A stretch of DNA of 64,000 nucleotides from Branchiostoma floridae (lineage: Eukaryota; Chordata; Leptocardii; Amphioxiformes; Branchiostomatidae). Below the pieces are notes generated by a model. The model saw only the letters and a list, made by a program, of their open reading frames with translations, was not told the origin of the DNA and ran no database searches. A program made the translations under genes and the position numbers. The stretch spans positions 16,929,672-16,993,671 of the forward strand of contig NC_049995.1 of the NCBI RefSeq assembly GCF_000003815.2. The letters run 5' to 3'. The stretch's first letter is position 1. The number at the start of each line of letters is the position of its first letter. Positions 1 to 12,409 of the stretch are shown one piece after another.

Positions 1-289
1 TTCCCTCGGGCGGGGCATTAACCCTTTATTAAACAACGCATAGTAGTGAACCAGGGGTTTTATCAAACTTGTGCCATCATAATTTTTGTCTCTCCCAGCC
101 ATGTGCATCTATTTTTATAGCCTTACTGTATCTTGGATCTATAGTAGCATTGTCACCAACCACGGAACATTCTGTAACGTTCACCAATAAAATGAGATAA
201 CCTATCAACTGTAAGAGGGGAATGTGGTATGGAAACATAAAGATAAGACATAATTGCAAATAAAACGTCTCCAAGTGTTGCTTTTATAT

Positions 290-3200
290 AGAAAATTGCC
301 TGGTCGGATTATGTTAAGTCTATGGGAAAAGGATTTTACCTTATCGTCCGTAAGCCATGTGTTTGCTTTAGTGTAAAATTGTGTCCGAATCACTTAAAGT
401 TTGTTGGAATAAGCTTTGCAATATTGATAGAAAGCCACGCATTGGTTGTAAAAACATCTATGACTATCATTGGTGAGAAAAGTAGTCTACTTTTTTGGAA
501 AAGGATTCACAGCTCCTATAGACAAGGCTGTCCATTGCGATAGAGGAGTCTGTGATGTATGTGCTATTGGTTGTAAGGACCGTAAGAAAACGGATTAAGT
601 CGTAAAACTTTACACGCGTACTGAAGGCGGTATAAGAGACTTGGCGCCACCATTGTACATCCAAACGTTTTATTATTTGTAAACACTTATCATGTGTAAG
701 CCATGCGTTTGCTTTATTCTAAAATTGCCTGTCCGAATCGCTACAAGTTTGTTGGAAAAGGCTTTTGCAATATTGATACAAAGTCATGCCTTGATTTTAA
801 ACAATCTACGATATCATTTGTGGTAGAGCTAGTCTCCTTTGAAAGAATCCTAGACAAGACTTTCCATTGCGAAGGCTCTGTGATATATGTGCCACTGGTT
901 CAAAGGACCGGGAGAGAGGACGGATTATGTAGTAAACTTAACACGCGTACTCGTGCCGTGAAGTAGGCGGTATAAGAGCCTTGGCGCCAGCATTGTACAT
1001 CCAAACGTTTTCTTGATTATGTAAAGTATGTAGGAACATGTTTTACCTTATGATTCGTAGGACATGCGTTTGGTTTATTCTAAAATTGCCTGTTCGAATC
1101 GCTACAAGTTTGTTGGAAAAGGCTTTTGCAATATTTATACAAAGTCATGCGTTGATTTTAAACCATCTACGATGTCATTTTTGATAGAGCTAGTCTCCTT
1201 GGAAAAATTCCTAGACAAGTCTTTCCATTGCGAAGGCTCTGTGATATATGTGCCACTGGTTCAAAGTACTAGGAGAAGACGGATCAAGTTGTAAACTTAC
1301 ACGAGTACTCGTGCCGTTAAGTAGGCGGTATAAGAACCTTGGCGCCACTATTTGTACGTCGAAATGTTATCGAAGCCAGACTAAGTCCGTCTTTATGCCG
1401 TGCCTCGGCAGGAAAATGAAATCCCTTTATTATTAATAAGACCGTTTTTTTGCAATATTGATAGACATTTACCTCATTGATTTTAAAACCATATCTCCAA
1501 TGTGTATTTATTTTGGAAACTTTTGAAACCAGGTATCTTCAGGTGCCTTAATCACGACATAATTCGGGAGAAAAGTAGTCTACTTTCTTGGAAAGGGTTC
1601 TCAGCTCCCAGAAGATAAGGCTTTCCATTGCGAAAGAAGACTATGTGATATATGTGCCACTGGTTCAAAGGACTGGGAGAGGACGGATCAAGTTATAAAC
1701 TTAAAACGCGTACTCGTGCCGTGAAGTAGGCGGTATAAGAACCTTGGCGCCACTATTGTACGTCGAAATGTTATGAAGCCAGACTAAGCCCGTCTTTATG
1801 CCGTGCCTCGGTAAGAAAATGAAATCCCTTCATTAGGCCCCCTTTCCACTTGACGGCGCTCTCACGGCGCTCTCACTGCGATGGAAAATTGGCCAGAGCG
1901 CGGTGAGAGCGCCGCGACGCCAGAAAAACTGCTCTAGTGGAATCGCTCCGGCGACCCCAGCGCGCTCTCACCGCGACGAAAACTCAAATGTCAGCATATT
2001 TTTATGAGCTAGCAAAAGTTTGAAAGATTGTTCAACGAATTTCAGAGATAGAGAACGAATCTCTTGGTGTACAGTGTATTTTCGTACTTTTAAAGTCATC
2101 CTTTTACGTCTTACATAACATTCAAAGAATAAAATCAAGGCTGTAAACAAATCCCATTTTGGTCACTGTACAGTCACTCAGCCTGAAATATACACGTTTG
2201 TCTTGTTCCTTTTTCTTAAATCTGTCATGTAGCTTGTTCACTATAAATTGTTTTATCATGCCACGCTTTTAGTGTAAATCATCCAACACTGAAACAGTTC
2301 GATTTATTGAAAACAGGACTTCAATAGTATAAATGTACAGATGAAGAACAAGAAAACTGATGTCATCATGTTGAAATATAAAAAAAAATGTTCAAAAATG
2401 ATAAACCTTTTTTTAAACCCTGGTTATTCCTTCTCAGTTTGTTTCATTGTAAATCATCGGTACATATTAAACATTTCTCCGGGTTCTGTCTGTTTCAAAT
2501 ATACTTCTTCTCAAACTGCAGTTGAGAGCGCAGAGAGAGCGCCGAGAGAGCGCCGTCCTAGCTAATTTGGTATCATAAACCATTGTTGAGACCTATTGCG
2601 CTCGCTGCGCGCTCTCTTGGCGCTCATGGCGCTCGCTGCGCGCTCCCTTGGCGCTCTCTCTGCGCTCTCACGGCGACTGTTTTGAGCAGGTTCAAAACAG
2701 TCGCGGAGGTCATGGCAACCATGGCGACCATGGCGCTCCCACCGCGCTCTCTGTGCGCTCCCATGGCGACCTTGGCGATCCCACCGCGCTCTCACCGCGC
2801 TCTACCATATTTGAGGTCGCAGAGAGAGCGCCGTGAGAGCGCCGTCCTAGTGGAAAGGGGGTATTATTAATAAGACCGTTTTTTTTGCAATATAGATAGA
2901 AATTTACTCCTTGATTTTAAAACCATATCTCCAATGTGTATTTATTTTGGAAACTTTGGAAACCAGACATAATAAGGGAGAGAGGTAGTCTACTTTCTTG
3001 GAAAGGATTCTCAGCTCCTATAGACAAGGTTTTCCATTGCGAGGACTCTGTGATTTATGCCACAATAGTTCAAAGTACTAGGAGAAGACGGATCAAGTTG
3101 TAAACTTAATACGAGTACTCGTGCCGTTAAGTAGGCGGTATAAGAACCTTGGCGCCACTATTGTACGTCGAAATGTTATGAAGCCAGACTAAGCCCGTCT

Positions 3201-4345
3201 TTATGCCGTGCCTCGACAAGAAAATGAATTTTTTTTGCAATCTTGATAGAAATTCACGCCTTGATTTTAAAACCATATCTCCAATGTGTATTTATTTTGG
3301 AAACTTTGCAAACCATAATTAGTGAGAAAAGTAGTCTACTTTCTTGGAAAGGATTCTCAGCTCCCAGAAGAAAAGGCTTTCCATTGCGAAAGAAGACTCT
3401 GTGATGTATATGTAACTGGTCCAAAGTACTAGGAGAAGACGGATCAAGTTGTAAACTTTACACGAGTACTCGTGCCGTAATGTAGGCGGTATATGTATCT
3501 TAGGCGCCAGCATTGTACGTCCAAACGTTTTCTTGACTATGTAAAATCCGTCGGAATAGGTTTTATCTTATTCTTTTGTAAGCCACGCATTTGCTTTATT
3601 CTAAAATTGCCTGTCGGAATCGCTACAAGTTTGTTCGGAAAGGCTTTTGCAATCTTTATACAAAGTCATGCCTTGATTTTAAACCATCTACGATGTCATT
3701 TGTGATGGAGCTAGTCTCCTTTGAAAGAATCCTAGACAAGACTTTCCATTGCGAAGGCTCTGTGATATTTGTGCCACTGGTTCAAAGGACTGGGAGAGAG
3801 GACGGATTATGTAGTAAACTTAACACGCGTACTCGTGTCGTGAAGTAGGCGGTATAAGAACCTTGGCGCCACTATTGTACGTCGAAATGTTATGAAGCCG
3901 GACTAAGTCCGTCTTTATGCCATGCCTCGGCAGGAAAATGAAATCCCTTTATTATTAATAAGACCGTTTTTATTGCAATATAGATAGAAATTTACTCCTT
4001 GATTTTAAAACCATATCTCCAATGTGTATTTATTTTGGAAACTTTGCAAACCAGGTATCTTCAGGTGCCTTAATTACGACATAATAAGGGAGAGAGGTAG
4101 TCTACTTTTTTGGAAAGGACTCTCAGCTCCTATAGACAAGGTTTTCCATTGCGAGGACTCTGTGATATATGCCACACTAGTTCAAAGTACTAGGAGAAGA
4201 CGGATTAAGTTGTAAACTTTACGCGAGTACTAGAGTTGTAAAGTAGGCGGTATAAGAACCTCGGCGCCACCATTGTACATCCAAGCGTTATGAAGCCAGA
4301 CTAAGTCCGTCTTTATGCCGTGCCCGGAGAGAAAATGAATGAAAA
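290..4345. repeat. Tandem array, period about 340-405 bp, 8 copies
   Basis: The block GGCGGTATAAGAACCTTGGC recurs near 626, 964, 1321, 1728, 3131, 3482, 3845 and 4245. Copies share ACCATATCTCCAATGTGTAT, a TCTACTTTCTTGGAAAGG block and TTTATGCCGTGCCTCG. Copies differ by indels and contain frequent stops, so no gene is called. The array is interrupted by the element at 1836-2861. Confidence 0.85.
1836..2861. mobile_element. Non-autonomous DNA transposon with GC-rich terminal inverted repeats
   Basis: The left end CCCCCTTTCCACTTGACGGC at 1838 is matched by the inverted right end TAGTGGAAAGGGGG ending at 2861; both continue into GCTCTC/GAGAGC motifs. It interrupts a unit of the flanking array, and comparison with the empty unit suggests a short CATTA/TATTA duplication. 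Inside, GAGAGCGCC/GGCGCTCTC motifs repeat many times (2519-2850). No transposase is seen. Confidence 0.75.
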
Positions 4346-4798
4346 TCCCCTTTAGACCGTAGGTTCTCCGGAGTTTAATGGCTACTTTTCATCTTCCGCT
4401 GCACTAGTGAGTTTTTTGAAAGTCGTAGAGAGTTTCCTCAGATGATCACACGGTGAGATACCGAGGTAGTTTCGTGACGCATTCCGCGCGCGGTGAGTTC
4501 TAATGATATGGTTTCTGTTCCCTGTAACTACGTTTGGCGTTGGGCCTAGGAAATTATTATGTTACCGGCTACTCTACCACGACCTAAGCTAAATTTGCCG
4601 ATCTAGCGCATGTTTAGTAGATTGCTGGCAAGAGACATAAAATGTTCGATTTGACGTATGATACTGTAACTTCGGTGAATCATGATCGAACACGTTCTCT
4701 CCGGTATCTCTACAGTTTTAGGAAGAGTGAGTCAACAGACCGACTGAACGTGGGCGCCCTGTATAATGATACAATGGAAGTATGTTGTTAAAAGTAGT

Positions 4799-5247
4799 GG
4801 GACCGCGTAGCGCAGCGGCACCGTGTTCGGCCCGCGACCGAGAGGTTGCGGGTACGAATCCGCTGCCGTGTTACCCATCTTGTGCCCTTGGGCAAGGCAC
4901 TTTACACGACTTTCCTCACTTTACTCAGGTGAAAATGAGTACCTAGCTTCGGCTAGGCCGCCTTCTGATGAAGGTCCCGTGTTCGGGGAGAGCAACACAC
5001 CAAGAACGTTGAAGAACCCGCCGCATGTGCATGGGGTAGGGAATCTCCCGAGCAGCCCTCGTAACCCCTGCTTCGCCTATTGGGTCAGTTAGTCCTCACA
5101 CATAATGGGCAATTGGGCTGGTCTCAATCATGATGTTTCTGACCTATGGCGAAGAGTTGCTGTTACAGTTCCAATCATGTAACCTGTAACCTTGAGTGGC
5201 CTTCAGGTCTTGTTACGTGGTGACCATTAAGTTTAAAAAAAAAAAAA
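4799..5247 (+). mobile_element. tRNA-derived SINE with poly(A) tail
   Basis: The head resembles a tRNA: A-box-like GCGTAGCGCAGCGG and B-box-like GCGGGTACGAATCC. The body TGCCCTTGGGCAAGGCACTT recurs at 24285 and 29810. It ends GTTACGTGGTGACC and an A-run. Confidence 0.8.
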
Positions 5248-6155
5248 CTAGTACCAATGTCCTGATGCAGTTCAGTTGTACATATGCAGACTGCATATGT
5301 CGGATCACTTCCACCAAATATTAGAAGAAGAAAAAGATGAGAGAACCCCAGCCTACCGAATGCCACATTTTCAAGTGCCGTAACAGGAGACATGTTATTT
5401 CTTTGTAGGCCTAATGTAATGGGATAGCCTATAGTATGCCCACAGGCTATCATTAGTATTGTCTTCCATTACTTTAGACGGTGAATGCCACTGCCTATAT
5501 GCAGTTTTATGTCGCACACGTCATTTCCTCCCATTCTGAAGACGCCGGGGGAACTTAGGGTCAAACTTCAGCCAGAACTCCAACAGGAGAACTTCAAAGT
5601 GCGGTGAACTCAGGACATCAGTATATATCACAAAACACCCACTCATACTGCAGAACGTGAGTCACTTTACAATCTACTGCCTTCAAAGAAGACGTCCAGC
5701 GCAGCAATGGTAAACGGAGTGCATTGGATTTGATGACACTTACTTTACTTGAGGTCTGTACAGCAATACCATTAGCCCTTGGGTATTATTTTACAAATCT
5801 CTCGGCTTGACTTCGCGAACGAAGATCGTCTGGGGATGTTGCAAAAAATATTATAACTTACACAATACAACTCATATTGTTACAGAATACGAAATACTAT
5901 TGGAACAGAATACCAAATAAAATTGTAACAGAATAACAAATACTTCACAACGAATGAAAGACACATGATTTGAATCCCTCTATACAGTACTTTACAGTCC
6001 TTAGTAACCTAGCCAAGGCACCTGGATTATCTACTCTACCAATGCTGAAAGCCCATTTCAAGTCTCTTTGGAACATCATTATGTTTACCACAGAAAATGG
6101 CGTACAAATGAATTCCCCCTATTGGAGTGCACTGGGTAATAACGTATTGCGAAGC
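5248..6155. other. Non-coding, nothing recognised
   Basis: No reading frame with coding character and no clear repeat. Short ACAGAATAC repeats occur at 5880-5945. Confidence 0.5.
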
Positions 6156-6159
6156 AACT

Positions 6160-6800
6160 TTCAAGGACTATAATGTAATACGTGCCGACTTTATTGGTAG
6201 AGTATTATAGCCGAGCATCCTGGCGTACCTAGTCCTTCGGAGGCAATTTGATAAAAGACAAATACCGGAGCGGAGTGGCTGAAAACGTGCCAACGGAATC
6301 ATTCCTTTCACCTTTTGCGAAAAGCACTGGCTGTAGTGCGCAATTCTCTTCATGTAAAGGCATTTTATCAGGCTTTCTATTTTGTCGTTTTTTTTTTTTT
6401 GCCGCCAGCCAAATAATACAGGGAAAGCATGACCAAATAGAAACCCCGATACAAACTTTCAAGGACTATATAATGCAGTACGTGCCGACTTTATTAGTAG
6501 AGTATTATAGCCGCGCAACCCGGCGTAGGTAGTCCCTTGAAGGCAATTTGATAAAAGGCAAACACTGGAGTGGAGTGGGTGGAAACGTGCCAACCGACTA
6601 ATTTCTTTCACCATTTGCGAAAAGTATTGGCTATGTTGCGCAACTCTCTAAATAGAGGTTAGGCTCCTGTCTGTTTTGGTGTCTTTTGACGCATTTAATT
6701 GGGCTTTCCATTTTGCCAAGCTTCATTTTTGCCAAAGCCAAACGATAATTTATAAAAGGAAAACATGACTGAATAGAAAGCCCGACACAAACGTCTAAAA
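6160..6800. repeat. Tandem repeat, two copies of about 310 bp
   Basis: TACGTGCCGACTTTATTGGT and ACGTGCCAACGGAATCATT blocks recur about 310 bp apart (6180 and 6480). Confidence 0.75.
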
Positions 6801-7850
6801 GACGTCAAATGAGAGGGGAAGCTTCCCTTCTACTTGGAGAGAACGCACTATTAGAACACCCACATAGCGAACAGGAGGATAGATAGGTTAAAAGGTAACG
6901 CTGATAAAATATGTATTACAATACAAAGGCAATAAAATTCATCGCACAAAAATGCACGAGGTTTGATACCATGAAAGTAAAATACGATGAGTATGCTATA
7001 CTTTATCTAAATCTATGATTAAATGTGCACGTCTTTAGTCTAGCAGTATGGACTACAAAACCACAGGAAAATTACGTATATCTTTGTAGTCCTACTCAGA
7101 TTTAGATTCAGCTTTAGTTCGCATTGGCTTGGCATGTGATATTTGATATATTGATTTTAAATATTACACTTCACCGCACTGAACAGCAATGCAAGCAAAC
7201 CGTGTGCTATAAGTGGTGTATAAACAGTAGCATAGTGGGATGGAGGACTGTTGCTATGTACTTATAGCGAGGGATGGAAATGGGTGTGACCAGGGTACTT
7301 AATTCCGCGCTCTTCAAAGGCGAGCCTGCCAGAGACGCCGGGGAAGAGGCGTTGATGCGTGAGTGCTTCGCGTATCCTGCAATTGGGCCGTTGGGGCACC
7401 TGTTGGTAAGGTGGTGTGGAATATAAGAAAGGAGATGGAGGAAAAGACCAAGAAATAAAAAATAGAAAAATAAATACGTAAGATTTGTGTTGCAGGGCAC
7501 TCAGTTCCGTCTGTTTAACCAAAATCACATGCGCACACGAGAACTGTTATACAGAATGGCTCCACCTAGCTCGCTATTAGTCCCTTGTTACTTATTATGA
7601 ATACAAGCCAGATCGCAGAAGTATTCAATATTTTTTTCACAAACCCTTGATAGCTTAGATAGAAGCCTACGCATATTCTTTGCAAACAGTTGAATTGGGA
7701 TTCCTATTTTTTGCTTTGGTTGTCAAAACATGTCTAATACAAGCTAGGGGGTCCAAAATGTAACAATTTCAAGGTCTCATTTTTAGCTAACAACATATAT
7801 GCATATCAAATACTGTCCATCCAGGCCTTCTCAAGTTATGCCATCCATCC
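6801..7850. other. Mostly non-coding; one exon-like island
   Basis: AT-rich except 7268-7409, a GC-rich stretch open on the + strand for 48 codons and bounded by TATAG and TTG|GTAAGG (see finding). Nothing else recognised. Confidence 0.4.
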
Positions 7851-7852
7851 AC

Positions 7853-7877
7853 AAAAAACGCACACAAACACACACAA

Positions 7878-7910
<33 letters not shown>

Positions 7911-7950
7911 CACACACATACACACACACACACATATACAAACACACAAA
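7853..7950. repeat. (CA)n microsatellite
   Basis: Imperfect CA/ACAC run with occasional G and T. Confidence 0.95.
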
Positions 7951-8746
7951 CGTTAACGAAACATACCCTTCTTTGCGTAGGTGATGATTCTATGTTTTAC
8001 TAATATAGGCAACGTTTGTACATCAGTAGATCAGTTATTTTCCTACGTCTATGACTGATAACACGATGTGTCCAAGGCGCGCTCCTGATTGCATCTAACG
8101 GCCCTTCCAATTAGAGTCGTGCTTTAAGTGCCGTCTTTGAGAGTAATGAACCGGTGTCGGTGATGGCCCGGAGATTATAATGAGACGTGTTGACGCAAAA
8201 GTCTCATTCAGCTAACGACCACTCGTCTGACATGGCTTATTATACTGTACGGTAATGACTGATGGCACAATAAGTTTCGGACTCCAGGAAGAATAGCGGT
8301 GCCACTTCGGTGGTATCGCTAATGGCGATCCTAATAAAACAAACTATCTGGCAAATCTTTGCCCGTTCATCTCGAGTCTAGAATATGTGCCGAATGGCCA
8401 AGCGTTTGGACTAGTGGACACGAGATCGACGCAAAAGTCTCATTTTGCTAACGACCACTCGTCTGACATGGCTCATTATACGTTTGTGAAGATTAGTACT
8501 GCACGGTAATAATTGATGGCACAATCTGGCAAATCTTTCCCCGTTTATCCAGAGTCTAGAATATGTGCAGAATGACCAAGCGTTTGGACTAGTGGACAAG
8601 AGATCGAGGGGTTAACGGCCAAAGCGTTGTGCTAAGGATTTATTAATCTCCAACCAGATCCACGGTGCGTAATGTATAGTACCAAACTTCCCGTAGCACG
8701 TTTGACTCCCTTACCCGGCTATACTCCTTGGCCAGCTTTGATACTA

Positions 8747-10004
8747 CACTCGGCACAAAAAGTTTGGAATATCAACTTTGGTATATCATATTTCCGTTAT
8801 TTATGCATCAATTTCAATGTCTTATATATCAATAGAAAGCTTGTGTGCTTTTCTTTCCTATGGTATCAAACTTATTATGATTGTAAACACATGAAACGAG
8901 CACAAGGCCTGCTTACGTGAGTGGGTCACGAAAAAAAAGTGCCCAAATTCCCCTACTTCTGTTCAACACTGCATCGTCCTGTTGATATTGGCGCGCGTGT
9001 CACTGGTTCAATCAATCTGCTTTTCACCTCACATTTTGTATACGGAACATACAAGGTTTTAGTACACTTGAGTAGAGTTCATCTGCCCTTTCGATAGTTG
9101 GATGGCAGAATCAAAGCGTGGATGCGGCACGGAGAATCGCACGCTGACATGACAAGAGTAACTTTCGGCATTTGGTGGTGGAGACAGCGTTATGGTGCGG
9201 GGCGGTATAACCACCATAGGGTAAACAAGACTCGTCATCATTCCAGGCAAATTAATGTGGTGACATATAATGACACCATCTTCCATCCAGTAGCAACATT
9301 CTGCCTCTTCAATATTGGACCAAATGCCATTCTGCAAGGTTACAACAGTCCACACAGAGCAAGGACCATTGGATGCTGGAGTACAGTCTTAGGGAATAGC
9401 CTTCCTACGGCTTATGGCTAGCACTCGATTGATCACTTCTTGCCATGGTTCAGATTTTTTGCTTGAATAAAGAGTAATAGTAGCTTTGATTGACATGTCC
9501 TGTTTATTCAACTTGCCTTCATTCACAAGCCAATACTGACGGAAGAAAATGAGCAGAATGGAGTGTTTGACTTTAGTAGGGTAATTTTGGCACTCTATCT
9601 GTAGTACCCCCTGTACGTAAGGGGCTTAGTCCTCGTTCCATGAATTTACACTCATAAAATACTCTACTCAGATATGCTAAAAAGAAACTTGGATGTTCTG
9701 CATACCAAACGTTAGGTGATAAAAGGATTGATTGAATCATTGTCACCCGCGGCCATAACAAAGGTTGAACCGGACGATACAGTTTTGAACAGAAACGGGG
9801 GAATTTGGGCATTTTTTTTTCGTGAGCCACTCACGTTAGCAGGCCTAGTGTATGTTCCATGAGTTAACAATGATAATGAGTTTGGTACCATTGGAAAGAA
9901 AATCATGCAAGCTTTCTATAGATATATAATATATTGAAATTGATGCAGAAACAACATAAATATGATCAACCGAAGTTGATATTCCAAACTTTTTGTGCTG
10001 AGTG
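8747..10004 (+). mobile_element. Tc1/mariner-type transposon with long inverted repeats
   Basis: Ends are CACTCGGCACAAAAAGTTTG and its inverted match CAAACTTTTTGTGCTGAGTG, flanked on both sides by TA. Inverted homology extends over about 200 bp (for example GTGCCCAAATTCCCC near 8940 and its complement near 9800). Length 1,258 bp. The empty site is present at 10601-10615. Confidence 0.88.
9095..9440 (+). pseudogene. Degenerate Tc1-type transposase fragment
   Basis: In shifting frames the + strand gives peptides typical of the Tc1 transposase catalytic region: WMRHGESHAD, then after a frameshift GGDSVMVRGGI and RLVIIPGKLM, with in-frame stops. It cannot encode an active transposase. It lies centrally between the inverted repeats, as expected. 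Confidence 0.7.
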
Positions 10005-10974
10005 TATGTTATGGCACCGTAGGATCTGCTTGGAGATTAAGGTTTTATTTTTTATCTCCCCAGACCTAGGGTGGGGAGGTAAAAGACGGTAAAAGAAGGG
10101 GTTGAGTTGCACCTACTAAAGCCAAGCCCTAAGCACTTTGCCACAAAAAGCCAATGGAATGACCCTTATCTCACGCCCGGATAAGAAGTGTGGCTGGATC
10201 GCTTCACACAGGAGATTGTAATGGGACGTGTTGACGCAAAAGTCTCATTTAGCTAACGACCACTCGTCTGACATGGCTTATTATACTGTACGGTAATGAC
10301 TGATGGCACAATAAGTTTCGGACTCCAGGAAGAATAGCGGTGCCACTTCAGTGGTATCGCTAATGGAGATCATAATAAAACAAACGGTCTGGCAAATCTT
10401 TGCCCGTTCATCTAGAGTCTAAAATATGTGCCGAATGGCCAAGCGTTTGGACTAGTGGACAAGATATCGAGGGGTTAACGGCCAAAGCGTTGTGCTAAGG
10501 TTTTTTTAATCTCCAACCAGATCCACGGTGCGTAATGTATAGTATCAAACTTCCCGTAGCCCGTTTGACTCCCTTACCCGGCTATACTCCTTGGCCAGCT
10601 TTGATACTATGTTATGGCACCGTAGGATCTGCTTGGAGATTAAGGTTTTATCTCTTCATACGAAGGCTAGGGAGGTAAAAGACGTTAAAAGGAGGGGTTG
10701 AGTTGCACCTACTTAAACCAAGCCTTAAACACTGTGCCTCAAAAAGCCAACGGAAGTACCCTTACCTCACCCTTATTCACCCTGAGGTCTATAATGAGAC
10801 GTTTTGACGCAATAGCTAACGAACTAAAGGCTATCTCTGACGACATGGCTCATTATACTGCAAGGTAATGAGTGATGGCGTGTTTTGGTAAATCTCCGCC
10901 GGTTTATCTGGAATCTACATGGGAAGTGGGACAATTTTTCTTTGTAGAGCACCGCCCGCGGCCTGTACAGTGTA

Positions 10975-11185
10975 CTGCAAATGCATTTAATTTCGCAGGG
11001 ATTTAATTTCGCGGTAGCGGAAAAAAGGACTTTTCGCGGTGGTTGTAAGTTCGCGGGAACACCGTAGACTGCAGTCTAATACCATAATAGAAAAAATGTT
11101 CGCGATGGATTTAAGTTCGCGATGAAGTGGTCACCGCGAAAACCGCGAACATTAATCCACCGCGAACATTTCTGCATTTACAGAG
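10975..11185. mobile_element. MITE, TA-flanked, CGCGGT-rich
   Basis: Ends CTGCAAATGCA and TGCATTTACAG in inverted orientation, with internal repeats of TTTAATTTCGCGGTAGCGG and CCGCGAACATT. It is a sister of 19551-19758. Confidence 0.8.
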
Positions 11186-11598
11186 TACCAGGGAGAGGCT
11201 CTAGCATCAGACCCACGAATCAAGCTAACGTTACATTTCCAAAGCAGGGCCTGGCCGAGCTGTCTGTGCAAACGAAAAAATAGAAATTTATACGTAAAAA
11301 TATACACAAATATTGCACACGACAATTGTCGTTACGTCTTATGTACTGTCTTTTATACATTATACTTTTCGTTCCCGAAAGCTGCCAGGCCGAGCCCCAG
11401 TTTGGAAATGAGACGTTAGCCATAAGTGGAAGCCTCAATCCGGCCAAGCAACCTCCATTGGGTAATGTTTCCGCGTCCTTCTAGCATCTAGTTGAGAAGT
11501 GCACATGTGCCAATATGTCCTAAACTGTCTCGAAGGTGCACGATCTTCACGTCGTTCTTTAAAACGTGAAAGCGTGATATTTCAGCCATACTATGTTT

Positions 11599-11640
11599 AT
11601 AATACATCGTTGAGTTTATTTTTACTCGACGATGTATTAT
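11599..11640. repeat. Short perfect hairpin
   Basis: 17-bp arms (ATAATACATCGTTGAGT and ACTCGACGATGTATTAT, one G-T pair) around an 8-nt loop. Confidence 0.75.
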
Positions 11641-11873
11641 TTATCTACTTCAAAATGCTGACCGTCCTGCGACCAGGTTGCCGCCACGGTGTGTGATAGC
11701 GCCATTAAACAAACGACCATCAGACTAACACTTCTGACATGCCTCATCATGGGGCATGGTGATGACTGATGGAGTAAATCTCTGTCCGTTCATCTAAGAT
11801 GTAGATGAAAAGTGTGGCTAGATTGCTTTGGTTACCCCAGGGGCGTGCATGAGGTGTCTGTGGACCAAGCTGG

Positions 11874-12407
11874 ATGTGTGAGGAGGTCTTTGAAAAAGAC
11901 TTCAAAGAAGGGATATACCATTGTAGACTGACAGCCAATGTAGATTGGTTGTATAAAATACTATTCAATAGTAATTATAATCAAAATATCAATTTGATAT
12001 TTTGGCGTGAGCCCTTTCTACTGTTAGACTACTCCATGTTTGATCATAGTGTAGGAACAGACTGTACATATTCCTTAAAGTTCCCCAGTATTTTGACAAA
12101 TGTATTACATGTATTTGTCTTTCCTGACTGTTCCACTACCCATGTACTGCATGTGAAGTTACCCAATGTAATTCGTCCAGACACACCAGTATATGTTATT
12201 CCTCCATGTGCCATAGTACTCGACTGTACAAACACTCAGCTTAAGGAGTTGACAAATTTACTATTGTTGTTGCTGTTGTTGTTGCTGTTGTTGTTTTTAA
12301 TAAAAACACCATTGACCTATCACAGCTGGCGGTGTGATAGCTCGATGAAGGCTAAAAATCCAGGTGGTAAGAGGCGCCCTATAGTTACTGCAAGCAATGG
12401 ATTATGA
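11874..12407 (+). other. Long open frame of doubtful coding status
   Basis: 177 codons open, but the frame includes a poly-Leu stretch made by a (TTG/CTG)n microsatellite (12262-12295). There are no recognisable domains and no splice context, and the composition is AT-rich. Probably chance. Confidence 0.15.
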
Positions 12408-12409
12408 TT

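Larger units (their letters stand above)
8160..10960. repeat. Tandem duplication of about 0.6-0.8 kb, split by a Tc1 element
   Basis: GACGCAAAAGTCTCATT, CGACCACTCGTCTGACATGG and GTTTCGGACTCCAGG blocks occur in copy A (8166-8746 plus 10005-10200) and copy B (10205-10790). A partial third copy follows (10791-10930), a short internal duplicate lies at 8428-8600, and a diverged copy is at 11700-11840. An inverted pair AATCTCCAACCAGATCCACGG / ATCTGCTTGGAGATT lies within each copy. Confidence 0.8.

Noticed and set aside
703-966. Similar frames of 76-87 codons repeated at 703, 1064 and 3591
   Set aside because: They are units of a tandem repeat with frame-breaking indels in other copies and no recognisable domain.
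4799-4870. Functional tRNA gene
   Set aside because: A and B box-like blocks are present, but no cloverleaf can be closed; the sequence continues into a SINE body.
4823-5092. 89-codon frame on the + strand
   Set aside because: It lies inside a tRNA-derived SINE.
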